From an uncultured Pseudomonadota bacterium (GTDB lineage Bacteria; Desulfobacterota_B; Binatia; UBA9968): DNA of 6,558 nt. The stretch spans positions 1-6,558 of the forward strand of contig CAMLCX010000284.1 of NCBI GenBank assembly GCA_946478635.1, written 5' to 3'. Shown piece after piece: positions 1 through 5,982 of this stretch (its first letter is position 1; each line of letters starts with the position of its first letter). The position numbers were made by a program, and so were the translations under genes. The notes under the pieces are model-generated. The model saw nothing but the letters and a program-made list of their open reading frames with translations, searched no databases and was not told the DNA's origin.

Positions 1-1605
1 ATCGAATAGATCGCGCGCCAGGCGCCGCTCCGCGCGATACGGCGAAATGAAAGCGACGATGACGATCAGCCCTGCGTCGACGAGAAGCCTGGCGACCTCG
101 CCCACTCGACGTATGTTTTCGACGCGGTCCTCTTCGGTGAATCCCAAATCGCGGTTGAGCCCGTGGCGCACGTTGTCGCCGTCGAGGATATAGGTGTGCT
201 TGCCGTCGGCGTGCAAGCGTTTTTCCAAGAGATTGGCGATGGTCGACTTGCCCGAACCGGAAAGCCCGGTGAACCACAGGCAACGCGCTCGCTGCTGCTT
301 TAACTCGGCGCGCGCGACTTTGCTGACTTCGAGCGCTTGCCAATGGACATTCACGGCCCGGCGCAGGGCAAATCGAATCATGCCGGCGCCGACCGTCTCG
401 TTGGTCAACTTGTCGATGACAATGAAAGCGCCCAGCCGCTTATTCTCGGCGTAGGGGGCGAATGGCACGGGCCGATCAAAACTCACATTGACCGTCGCAA
501 TCTCATTCAAACTTAGAGTCTTGGCCGCGAGGTATGCGCCCGTATTGATATCGAGGTGATGTTTGATGTGAGTGATGCTGATGCCGGCCGATTTGCTGTG
601 AATCAACGCTGCGTAGGGACGCCCCGGCAGCATGACGTGCTCGCTCATCCAGAGCAGATCGGCTTCGAACTGGTCGGCGGCTTCGACCGGGTCCGTCGCG
701 CCGGCGATGACATCCCCCCGGCTGGCGTCCACTTCATCTTCCAAAACCAAAGTGACGGATTCCCCCGCGCTCGCCGTGGCTTTCGCTCCGCCCCAAACGA
801 CGATTTCCTTGACGCGGCTGGTCACCCCGGACGGACTGATGCGCACGCTATCACCGGGTTGAACCGAGCCGCTGCCGATGCGTCCGGAAAATCCTCGGAA
901 GTCGAGGTTCGGCCGGTTGACCCACTGCACGGGCATGACAAACGGTCGAAGAGCTTCGTCATTTTCGGACTCTACGGTTTCGAGCCACTGCAAAAGGCTC
1001 GGCCCTTCGTACCAGGGCATGGCCGCATGGCCCGGCTCGACAACGTTATGGCCTTCGAGCGCCGACAAGGGAATGGCGGTGATCGACTCAAAGCCTAGAT
1101 CTTGAGCAAAGCGACGATAGGCAAGCTCGATTTCGTCGAAAACTCCCTGGGACCAATCGACGAGATCCATTTTGTTGACTGCCAGAGCCACGTGACGAAT
1201 ACCGACCATCGAGACGATCCGGCTGTGGCGCTTGGTCTGTGTGAGAACTCCCTTGCGCGCATCGATCAACAGCACCGCCGCATCCGCAGTCGACGCGCCG
1301 GTTGCCATATTGCGGGTGTACTGCTCGTGACCCGGAGTGTCGGCGACGATAAACCGGCGCTGCGGTGTGGCGAAGAATCGATAGGCGACATCGATGGTGA
1401 TTTTCTGCTCGCGCTCCGCCTGCAAACCGTCCACCAGCAAGGCGAGATCGAGACGCTCGCCCTGGGTGCCGAATTTTTTCGAGTCCGCCTGGAGCGCCTC
1501 GAGTTGATCTTCGAAGATCAACTTGGTCTCGTAGAGCAAGCGCCCGATCAACGTCGACTTGCCGTCGTCCACGCTGCCGCAGGTAATAAAGCGCAGGGTA
1601 TCCAT
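1..1605 (-). CDS. cysNC: Bifunctional sulfate adenylyltransferase subunit 1 / adenylylsulfate kinase (CysN-CysC fusion), 3' end cut by window
   Basis: This is an open frame of 535 codons with no stop, running off the low-coordinate edge. The N-terminal part is the GTPase subunit that works with CysD to form APS from ATP and sulfate. It shows a P-loop GSVDDGKS (residues 10-17), switch I region [10 protein letters not shown] (63-72), DTPGHEQY (89-96), NKMD (144-147) and SALEG (181-185), followed by EF-Tu-like beta-barrel domains (about 220-420). The APS kinase domain begins near 440 with P-loop GLSGSGKST (447-455), DGDNVRHG (475-482) and FISPYR (519-524), where Ser521 matches the serine that can be phosphorylated in CysC. 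Known CysNC fusions are roughly 630 aa, so about 100 residues are missing here. The start is fixed by a strong GGAGGGG site 8 bases upstream and a TGATG junction with cysD. Residue 68 is Lys where the family usually has Gly. Identity is very secure. Confidence 0.96.
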   Translation of the reverse strand, partial: MDTLRFITCGSVDDGKSTLIGRLLYETKLIFEDQLEALQADSKKFGTQGERLDLALLVDGLQAEREQKITIDVAYRFFATPQRRFIVADTPGHEQYTRNMATGASTADAAVLLIDARKGVLTQTKRHSRIVSMVGIRHVALAVNKMDLVDWSQGVFDEIELAYRRFAQDLGFESITAIPLSALEGHNVVEPGHAAMPWYEGPSLLQWLETVESENDEALRPFVMPVQWVNRPNLDFRGFSGRIGSGSVQPGDSVRISPSGVTSRVKEIVVWGGAKATASAGESVTLVLEDEVDASRGDVIAGATDPVEAADQFEADLLWMSEHVMLPGRPYAALIHSKSAGISITHIKHHLDINTGAYLAAKTLSLNEIATVNVSFDRPVPFAPYAENKRLGAFIVIDKLTNETVGAGMIRFALRRAVNVHWQALEVSKVARAELKQQRARCLWFTGLSGSGKSTIANLLEKRLHADGKHTYILDGDNVRHGLNRDLGFTEEDRVENIRRVGEVARLLVDAGLIVIVAFISPYRAERRLARDLFD

Positions 1606-2504
1606 CAGAAATACCCCTCCTGTTTCTTGCGCTCCATCGAACCCGCGCCATCGTGATCGATAACGCGTCCCTGGCGTTCGGAAGTAGATGCGCCCAGGAT
1701 CTCCGCGACGATCTCATCCAGCGTGGTCGCGCTGCTCTCGATGCCCGCGCTGAGCGGATAGCAACCGAGAGTGCGAAACCGCACCATCCGCATCTCGGGT
1801 TTTTCACCGGGCTCGAGCGGCAGGCGGTGATCATCGACCAGGATCCACTGGTCGAAGCGTTTGACCACCGGCCGCTCCCTGGCGAAATAGAGCGGTACGA
1901 TGGGAATGTTTTCCCGGCGGATGTATTGCCAAACGTCGGCTTCGGTCCAGTTGGAGAGCGGAAAGACCCGGATCGTTTCGCCGGGATTGATTCTCGTGTT
2001 GTAGAGATTCCACAGCTCGGGACGCTGCGCTTTGGGCTCCCAGCGATGGCCGGGCGCGCGAAACGAAAAAATTCTCTCCTTGGCGCGGGACTTCTCCTCG
2101 TCCCTCCGCGCGCCGCCAAACGCCACATCGAAACCGTGCAGATCGAGCGCTTGCTTGAGCGCCTCGGTCTTCATGACGTCGGTATGGTACGCCGAGCCAT
2201 GGGTGATCGGCCCGATGCCCTCCGCGGCGCCGCGCGGGTTGGTGTAGGTGATCAGCTCAAACCCGACTTCCTTGGCCGTGCGGTTGCGGAACGTGATCAT
2301 CTCGCGAAATTTCCAGCCGGTGTCGATGTGCATCAAGGGAAATGGAATCGGTCCTGGATAAAACGCCTTCTGCGCCAGGCGCAACATGACCGAGGAATCC
2401 TTGCCGATCGAGTAGAGCATCACCGGCTTTGCCGCCGTGGCGGCGACTTCCCGGATGATTTCGATCGACTCCGATTCCAGCTCTGAAAAAACCGCGTCAC
2501 TCAT
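1605..2504 (-). CDS. cysD: Sulfate adenylyltransferase subunit 2 (ATP sulfurylase small subunit)
   Basis: CysD is the catalytic subunit of the two-subunit ATP sulfurylase. It transfers AMP from ATP to sulfate to give APS, driven by GTP hydrolysis in CysN, in the cytoplasm. The 299-aa protein has the PP-loop motif YSIGKDSS (residues 31-38), then [15 protein letters not shown] (130-144), FPLSNWTE (181-188), RTLGCYP (244-250) and the typical C-terminal EGYF. Its length matches the family, about 300 aa. The frame stays open upstream to a TTG at 2612, which would add 36 residues, but the added stretch does not look like CysD. The ATG at 2504 starts the family-like [14 protein letters not shown]. 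The nearest Shine-Dalgarno site lies 16 bases away, which is long. The gene overlaps cysNC by one base and follows hemD after 113 bases. Confidence 0.96.
   Translation of the reverse strand: MSDAVFSELESESIEIIREVAATAAKPVMLYSIGKDSSVMLRLAQKAFYPGPIPFPLMHIDTGWKFREMITFRNRTAKEVGFELITYTNPRGAAEGIGPITHGSAYHTDVMKTEALKQALDLHGFDVAFGGARRDEEKSRAKERIFSFRAPGHRWEPKAQRPELWNLYNTRINPGETIRVFPLSNWTEADVWQYIRRENIPIVPLYFARERPVVKRFDQWILVDDHRLPLEPGEKPEMRMVRFRTLGCYPLSAGIESSATTLDEIVAEILGASTSERQGRVIDHDGAGSMERKKQEGYF
1614..1620 (-). promoter_or_regulatory. Ribosome binding site of cysNC inside the cysD 3' end
   Basis: GGAGGGG lies 8 bases before the cysNC ATG at 1605. It is formed by the Glu-Gly codons (GAG GGG) of the EGYF tail of CysD. 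The cysD stop and cysNC start share one base (TGATG), so translation of the two subunits is probably coupled. Confidence 0.8.
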
Positions 2505-2617
2505 GGTGCGAAATTCAAGTCCTCCCGAGATATTTTCTGCTAGGAACGCCGGCCGGCAAATCCTTGCAGCATTAAGTTTTAACTTCTTTACTAAACCTGG
2601 CGTCGATTTCAATACGC
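2505..2617 (-). other. hemD-cysD intergenic region with an AT-rich segment
   Basis: This is one of the two larger non-coding gaps in the operon, at 113 bases. On the minus strand it holds an AT-rich run at about 2570-2600, with the near-palindrome AAGTT-AA-AACTT (2574-2585), and a perfect 10-base palindrome GCCGGCCGGC (2548-2557). A TTGAAA at 2607-2612 could be a -35 element, but the hexamer at a suitable distance (TAAAGA, 2585-2590) matches the -10 consensus poorly. No terminator-like stem followed by a T-run is visible. The gap may hold a weak internal promoter or a processing site, or it may mark the seam between the siroheme genes and cysDNC. Confidence 0.35.
2521..2526 (-). promoter_or_regulatory. 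Distant Shine-Dalgarno candidate for cysD
   Basis: GGGAGG lies 16 bases upstream of the chosen cysD ATG at 2504. This is longer than the usual 5-9 bases. No in-frame ATG, GTG or TTG lies between the site and that ATG, so it is either used at long range or is not the true site. Confidence 0.4.
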
Positions 2618-3475
2618 TCAGGACAGGGCGATGCGTTTGGCGGCCAGGACAGCCCGTGCGGAAGCGGCGACTTCAGCGATTAGAGAACCCATCTTAGAGT
2701 GTTCCGGTTCCACATCCGGCTTTAAACCATATTGTTCCAGCACCTGTGTGCAAATCGGGCCGATTGAGCCGATCGCCAGATTTTTGCAGCCCCTGCGAAG
2801 CTTTTCGTCGGCTTTGTCGTACGCGGCCACCTTGAACAAATGCTCAACCTGAGCGCCGTTGGTGAAAAGCGCCACGTCCGCTTCGCCGCGCAAAATCTTT
2901 TGAATCGCTTCGCGCATCGGCGTGAGTTCCTCCGGCAAAGCCCAGCGATAGATGGCAATGGTTTTTACCGCCGCGCCGCGCTGCTCGAGCGCCGCGATGA
3001 GTTCCGGGTTGGGGATGCCGTATTCTTGAACCGCGATTTTCTTGCCGCGCACCGTCGTCGTGGCATCGAGCGCATCGAGCACCTCGCGCCAGGTGTTGGG
3101 CTCCGACACCGTCACGGCGGGAACCAGGTTCAACTCTTTCAACACGGCAACGGGCTTGGGCCCGCGCGCGACGAGCTGAGCTTTTCGCAGCGCCGCTACG
3201 ATTCTCTCCTGCGGATACCGGCTCAGCAGGATCTGATTCAGCGTTCTCGTGCCGACCCCGGTCATCAGGATAATGATGTCGAAGTTTCCGGCTTCGATTT
3301 CGGGTAGGAACTCGATAGCGGCGCGGTTTTCACCCAGCGGCACTTCGCGCATCGACGGCGCGATAATCGGCTCGCCGCCGTAACGGCGGATCAGCTCGGC
3401 CATTTCTTTGGCGCGGCGGCTCTCGAAGGATACGACTTTAAGCCCTTGCAGGTTCTCTCTCGTGTTCGCTGTCAT
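2618..3475 (-). CDS. hemD: Uroporphyrinogen-III synthase
   Basis: HemD cyclises hydroxymethylbilane to uroporphyrinogen III with inversion of ring D, which is the substrate of the methyltransferase encoded just upstream. The 285-aa protein shows the two-lobed HemD layout. The first lobe carries [14 protein letters not shown] (12-25) and ILMTGVGTR (69-77). The second carries KIAVQEYG (146-153), [13 protein letters not shown] (201-213) and [17 protein letters not shown] (234-250). HemD sequences diverge widely, and the call rests on these landmarks plus its place directly after SUMT. It begins inside the methyltransferase gene, overlapping it by 38 bases. A weak GGAG lies 13 bases before the ATG, so reinitiation or coupling is likely. 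It is slightly longer than many HemD proteins because of a short N-terminal lead. Confidence 0.9.
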   Translation of the reverse strand: MTANTRENLQGLKVVSFESRRAKEMAELIRRYGGEPIIAPSMREVPLGENRAAIEFLPEIEAGNFDIIILMTGVGTRTLNQILLSRYPQERIVAALRKAQLVARGPKPVAVLKELNLVPAVTVSEPNTWREVLDALDATTTVRGKKIAVQEYGIPNPELIAALEQRGAAVKTIAIYRWALPEELTPMREAIQKILRGEADVALFTNGAQVEHLFKVAAYDKADEKLRRGCKNLAIGSIGPICTQVLEQYGLKPDVEPEHSKMGSLIAEVAASARAVLAAKRIALS

Positions 3476-4235
3476 AAATAGGCTGGCGCTCCGATGCCGG
3501 AATGAGCCACTCTAACTTATCCGCCAACGAAACGACATCGCCGACGACGATCAACGCCGGCGGGGCGATCAGGGAGCTTTTCTCGACGATGTCGGCCAGA
3601 GTGCCAACGACGCTCTCTTGCTCTCTCGTCGTTCCCGAGCGAATGACCGCCACAGGGGTCTGTGGCGAACGGCCATGCTCGATCAGTTTCCGCACGATGA
3701 TCGGCAGGTTGGTAAGCCCCATGAGGATCACCAGCGTGTCGACGGCGGTGGCCAGCTTCGACCAATCCACGGAAGAATTCGCCTTGCGTGTTTCATGACC
3801 GGTAACCACCGCAAATGACGAAGCGAATTTCCGATGCGTCAGCGGCACGCCGGCGTAGGCCGGCACGGCCGTGACAGAGCTCACTCCCGGCACGATTTCA
3901 AAGCGGATGCCGGCTTCCGCCAGCGCCTCGGCCTCTTCGCCGCCGCGTCCGAAAACGAAAGGATCCCCGCCCTTCAATCGGACAACGTCATGGCCTGCGC
4001 GAGCGTGAGCGACCAGCGCGTTGTTGATCTCTTCCTGCGCGATGCAATGCCGCCCGGCCTGCTTGCCGGCGAAAATTTTAATCGTCTGCGCCCCCGCCTC
4101 CTCCAACAGCGCTGGATTGACCAACTGGTCGTAAACGATCACCGGCGCGTTGCGCAATAATTCCAGGCCGCGAACCGTCAGCAAACCCGGATCGCCCGGG
4201 CCGGCGCCAACAAGATAGACTTTACCGATCGTCAT
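3438..4235 (-). CDS. cobA: Uroporphyrinogen-III C-methyltransferase (SUMT)
   Basis: This enzyme transfers two methyl groups from S-adenosylmethionine to uroporphyrinogen III (C2 and C7) to make precorrin-2. The 265-aa protein has the tetrapyrrole methylase signature VGAGPGDPGLLT (9-20), YDQLV (35-39), VRLKGGDPFVFGRGGEE (85-101) and VPGVSSVTAVPAYAGVPLTHR (115-135). A longer frame upstream to 4334 overlaps the preceding gene deeply and adds no family sequence. The chosen ATG has GGGAG (4243-4247) 7 bases upstream and forms an ATGA overlap with the Met8-like gene. In enterobacteria the same two activities are fused in CysG; here they are separate proteins. The context points to siroheme for sulfite reductase rather than to cobalamin. 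The gene name could equally be written as the cysG C-terminal half. Confidence 0.95.
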   Translation of the reverse strand: MTIGKVYLVGAGPGDPGLLTVRGLELLRNAPVIVYDQLVNPALLEEAGAQTIKIFAGKQAGRHCIAQEEINNALVAHARAGHDVVRLKGGDPFVFGRGGEEAEALAEAGIRFEIVPGVSSVTAVPAYAGVPLTHRKFASSFAVVTGHETRKANSSVDWSKLATAVDTLVILMGLTNLPIIVRKLIEHGRSPQTPVAVIRSGTTREQESVVGTLADIVEKSSLIAPPALIVVGDVVSLADKLEWLIPASERQPIYDSEHEREPARA

Positions 4236-4861
4236 AGAGAAACTCCCAATTCTTTTAACAAGCAGCTCTTTGCCCGGGCGACCTCGCCGCGTATGAGCAA
4301 TTGCCGCACATCGCCGCTCAACGCTCTGCGCCATGTTTCGAACGGAACGCTCAGTGACCGCTTGCGCAGTTCAGCTCTTGCTTCCGCGGCAAGTTTCGCC
4401 AGCTGTTCGTATTCCTGGCTCAGATGGATCTCGAGCTCTTCACGAATCGTCCGCGCCAGCGCCGGGCTGCCGCCGCCGCTCGATACCGCCACGGTCAGGT
4501 CGCCGCGGCGCAGCACGGAGGGGAGAATGAAATCGCAATGTGCAGGATCGTCGGCCGCGTTGACCCATACGCCGCGCTCGCGGCCTTCGTTATGCGCCGC
4601 CGCGTTAACCTCCGCGTCATCGGTGGCGATGAACACGAGTTCATAGCCGGCCAAATCACCCGGCTGAAATCGTCGCGCGAAGAATTCGACCAGCTTGTCC
4701 TTCGACCAGCGCGCGATGGTTTCAGTTGCGTCCGGGCTGATCACCGTCACAGCGGCGCCGGCTTCGAGCAGACCGGCGATCTTGCGCTCGGCGACGATGC
4801 CGCCGCCAATTACCAGGCACCGGCGCCGTTTCATTTCGAGAAATATTGGGAAATAACCCAT
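4232..4861 (-). CDS. Precorrin-2 dehydrogenase / sirohydrochlorin ferrochelatase (Met8 / CysG N-terminal type)
   Basis: This enzyme performs the last two steps to siroheme: NAD-dependent oxidation of precorrin-2 to sirohydrochlorin, then Fe insertion. The 209-aa protein begins MGYFPIFLEMKRRRC, followed by the Rossmann glycine motif VIGGGIVAERK (17-27), IATDD (78-82) and VNAADDP (100-106). Asp104 aligns with the catalytic aspartate of CysG, and TVAVSSGGGSPALAR (123-137) contains the serine that is phosphorylated in Salmonella CysG. A helical C-terminal region follows. Two ATGs lie just upstream (4867 and 4882), but AGGAG (4870-4874) sits 8 bases before the ATG at 4861 and the family start pattern begins there. 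The gene ends in an ATGA overlap with SUMT, as expected for two halves that are one protein in CysG. Iron chelation is inferred from the family and context. Confidence 0.94.
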   Translation of the reverse strand: MGYFPIFLEMKRRRCLVIGGGIVAERKIAGLLEAGAAVTVISPDATETIARWSKDKLVEFFARRFQPGDLAGYELVFIATDDAEVNAAAHNEGRERGVWVNAADDPAHCDFILPSVLRRGDLTVAVSSGGGSPALARTIREELEIHLSQEYEQLAKLAAEARAELRKRSLSVPFETWRRALSGDVRQLLIRGEVARAKSCLLKELGVSL

Positions 4862-4894
4862 CGCCATGTCTCCTGCCCGCAATCTTCGGTTTTA

Positions 4895-4909
4895 TTTGCC
4901 ACTTTGCCA
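4895..4909. repeat. Tandem TGGCAAA direct repeat in the leader of the Met8-like gene
   Basis: On the minus strand TGGCAAA occurs twice with one base between (TGGCAAAGTGGCAAA). This places it just downstream of the candidate -10 and about 34 bases before the Met8-like ATG. It could be a regulator half-site pair or chance. Confidence 0.3.
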
Positions 4910-4915
4910 GTGACG

Positions 4916-4944
4916 AGTATGAGAGACAAACCGGCGGTTTTCAA
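4916..4944 (-). promoter_or_regulatory. Candidate sigma70-type promoter ahead of the siroheme-cysDNC genes
   Basis: On the minus strand TTGAAA (4939-4944, five of six matches to TTGACA) is followed after exactly 17 bases by CATACT (4916-4921, four of six matches to TATAAT). It lies 55 bases before the Met8-like start codon and overlaps the 3' end of the small 91-aa ORF. The spacer holds an inverted repeat. It could let siroheme and ATP sulfurylase genes be expressed separately from cysH. Promoter-like hexamers occur by chance, so confidence is limited. Confidence 0.45.
4928..4940. repeat. Short inverted repeat in the promoter spacer (possible operator)
   Basis: AAACCG-C-CGGTTT on the minus strand is a perfect 6-base inverted repeat around one base, placed between the candidate -35 and -10 hexamers. 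That is a usual place for a repressor site, but the arms are short and no regulator is visible in the window. Confidence 0.35.
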
Positions 4945-5216
4945 TAAAGGAGTTCACGCGTATTTTTGTGATTCTTTCTGATAGAGAAATTCTTCCAGGC
5001 CTTCGACAACCGTCTATAAGAGAGCTCGGCATTGACATCGAGCAAATCGACAATGGAGGGCCCCGCGTCGGTTTGCCCCGTTTTCAGCGGGAGCTGTTGG
5101 CGCAACTTTGCGCGGTCTTGATTCAATTGCGAACAGCCGCGTCGCTGCGCATTCAACCAGCCTAATCGGAAATTCGCTAAATTACTCTTGCGGGAGCGCG
5201 TTCGCATCGGTTCCAT
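4941..5216 (-). CDS. Possible small basic protein of unknown function (91 aa)
   Basis: I do not recognise this protein. It starts at an ATG with a strong AAGGAGG (5221-5227) only 4 bases upstream; a second in-frame ATG at 5207 would have 13. The product is rich in Arg, Lys, Asn and Gln, with no signal peptide, membrane segment or cysteine motif (one Cys, residue 28). The most protein-like part is PSIVDLLDVNAELSYRR (about 53-69). It fills most of the 389 bases between cysH and the Met8-like gene, begins 34 bases after the cysH stop, and runs in the operon direction. Codon choice is more mixed than in its neighbours (several TTA, TTG and AGA codons), which could mean a young, transferred or non-coding stretch. 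The alternative is a chance frame in a long leader. Its stop codon lies inside the candidate promoter. Confidence 0.4.
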   Translation of the reverse strand: MEPMRTRSRKSNLANFRLGWLNAQRRGCSQLNQDRAKLRQQLPLKTGQTDAGPSIVDLLDVNAELSYRRLSKAWKNFSIRKNHKNTRELLY

Positions 5217-5225
5217 GGGCCCTCC
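5055..5225. repeat. Spaced 9-base inverted repeat covering the small ORF's ribosome site
   Basis: GGAGGGCCC at 5055-5063 and its exact reverse complement GGGCCCTCC at 5217-5225 flank about 150 bases. On the transcript the high-coordinate arm overlaps the AAGGAGG Shine-Dalgarno of the 91-aa ORF, so pairing could hide it. The core GGGCCC is itself palindromic, which weakens the case for a specific long-range pair. Confidence 0.25.
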
Positions 5226-5250
5226 TTGCTCTGCGCGCTACGGCGCATTC

Positions 5251-5964
5251 CTACGCGCTTTTTACGTGCAGTCCGCACTCGCGGGTCTCGGGATCTTCCC
5301 ACCACCATCTTCCTGCGCGGCTATCCTCGACGGCTTGGACCGCTCGCGTGCACGGAGCACAGCCGATGCTGGGATAACCGCGATCGTGCAATCGATTGTA
5401 GGGGACTTTGTTTTGCTTGATATAGTCCCAGATCTGCCGGCCGGTCCAATCGACGAGTGGATTGAGTTTCACGATGCCGCCGTGCTCGTGGTCGATCTCG
5501 ATTTTTTGCGCCTGCGCGCGCGTCACCCCCTGCTCCCTGCGCAAGCCGGTCATCCAACCGTCCAGGCCGCTCAAAGCTCGTTTGAGCGGCTCCACCTTGC
5601 GGATGCCGCAGCACAGCTTGCGCCGTTCGATGGAATCGTAGAACAGGTTCACCCCATGCTGCCGCACCATGTCTTCGACCTGTGCGGCATCTGGAAGGAA
5701 CGATTCGATTTCGATTCCGTAGCGCGCGCGAACCGCTTCCATGCAATCGTAGGTTTCCTGATTGAGCCGGCCGGTGTCCAACGTAAATACGCGGAAATCG
5801 CTGCCGCGCAGGCGGTGAATCAGATCGATCAGCACCGATCCTTCGGCTTGAAAGGAACAAGCGAGCGCCAGGCGCGGATGAAACTTCGCAAAACTCCACG
5901 ACAGCAAATCGGTCGTGGAGAAATTATTCGCGGCGGCCAGCTCTTCCGGTAATTTTGCCTGCAT
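5251..5964 (-). CDS. cysH: Assimilatory adenylylsulfate (APS) reductase, iron-sulfur type CysH
   Basis: CysH reduces activated sulfate to sulfite using thioredoxin or glutaredoxin. The 237-aa protein has the modified PP-loop CSFQAEGSVLIDL (36-48), LDTGRLNQETY (62-72), RRKLCCGIRKVEPLKRAL (114-131), TGLRREQ (139-145), LNPLVDWTGRQIWDYI (167-182) and YPSIGCAPCTRA (197-208). Near the end, ECGLH (229-233) carries the catalytic Cys230. Cys118, Cys119, Cys202 and Cys205 are the CC...CxxC ligands of a [4Fe-4S] cluster. In this family that marks APS as substrate, whereas E. coli-type PAPS reductases lack these cysteines. No thioredoxin domain is fused, unlike plant enzymes. The ATG at 5964 has AAGGGA 10 bases upstream and follows the 191-aa gene after 18 bases. 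The APS preference is inferred from the motifs and is well established for them. Confidence 0.95.
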   Translation of the reverse strand: MQAKLPEELAAANNFSTTDLLSWSFAKFHPRLALACSFQAEGSVLIDLIHRLRGSDFRVFTLDTGRLNQETYDCMEAVRARYGIEIESFLPDAAQVEDMVRQHGVNLFYDSIERRKLCCGIRKVEPLKRALSGLDGWMTGLRREQGVTRAQAQKIEIDHEHGGIVKLNPLVDWTGRQIWDYIKQNKVPYNRLHDRGYPSIGCAPCTRAVQAVEDSRAGRWWWEDPETRECGLHVKSA

Positions 5965-5982
5965 GATGCGGAAATCCCTTCT

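Noticed and set aside
556..1656. Plus-strand frames opposite cysNC
   Set aside because: The minus strand holds an uninterrupted 535-codon CysNC with every motif in order. The plus-strand products look like reverse translations of it.
1088..2128. Long minus-strand frame (346 codons) across the cysD-cysNC junction
   Set aside because: It is out of frame with both genes, has a low-complexity Arg/Ser/Gly-rich product, and is explained by GC-rich codon structure. The real frames carry all family motifs.
1653..2486. 277-codon plus-strand frame opposite cysD
   Set aside because: It is an antisense shadow of a strongly conserved gene, and its translation shows no family-like motif.
2548..2557. GCCGGCCGGC palindrome as a terminator stem
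   Set aside because: It is a self-complementary GC palindrome without a loop and without a following T-run on the transcribed strand.
2505..2612. Extension of CysD to a TTG at 2612
   Set aside because: The extra 36 residues do not resemble CysD N-termini, and the ATG at 2504 gives the normal family length.
2585..2612. Promoter upstream of cysD (TTGAAA plus TAAAGA)
   Set aside because: The -10 hexamer matches the consensus at only three positions, so I kept it only as a remark on the intergenic region.
4236..4334. N-terminal extension of SUMT to 4334
   Set aside because: It would overlap the Met8-like gene by about 100 bases. The ATG at 4235 has a good ribosome site, an ATGA junction and the family start.
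5188..5952. 254-codon plus-strand frame opposite cysH
   Set aside because: It is an antisense shadow over the conserved cysH frame and has no recognisable domain.
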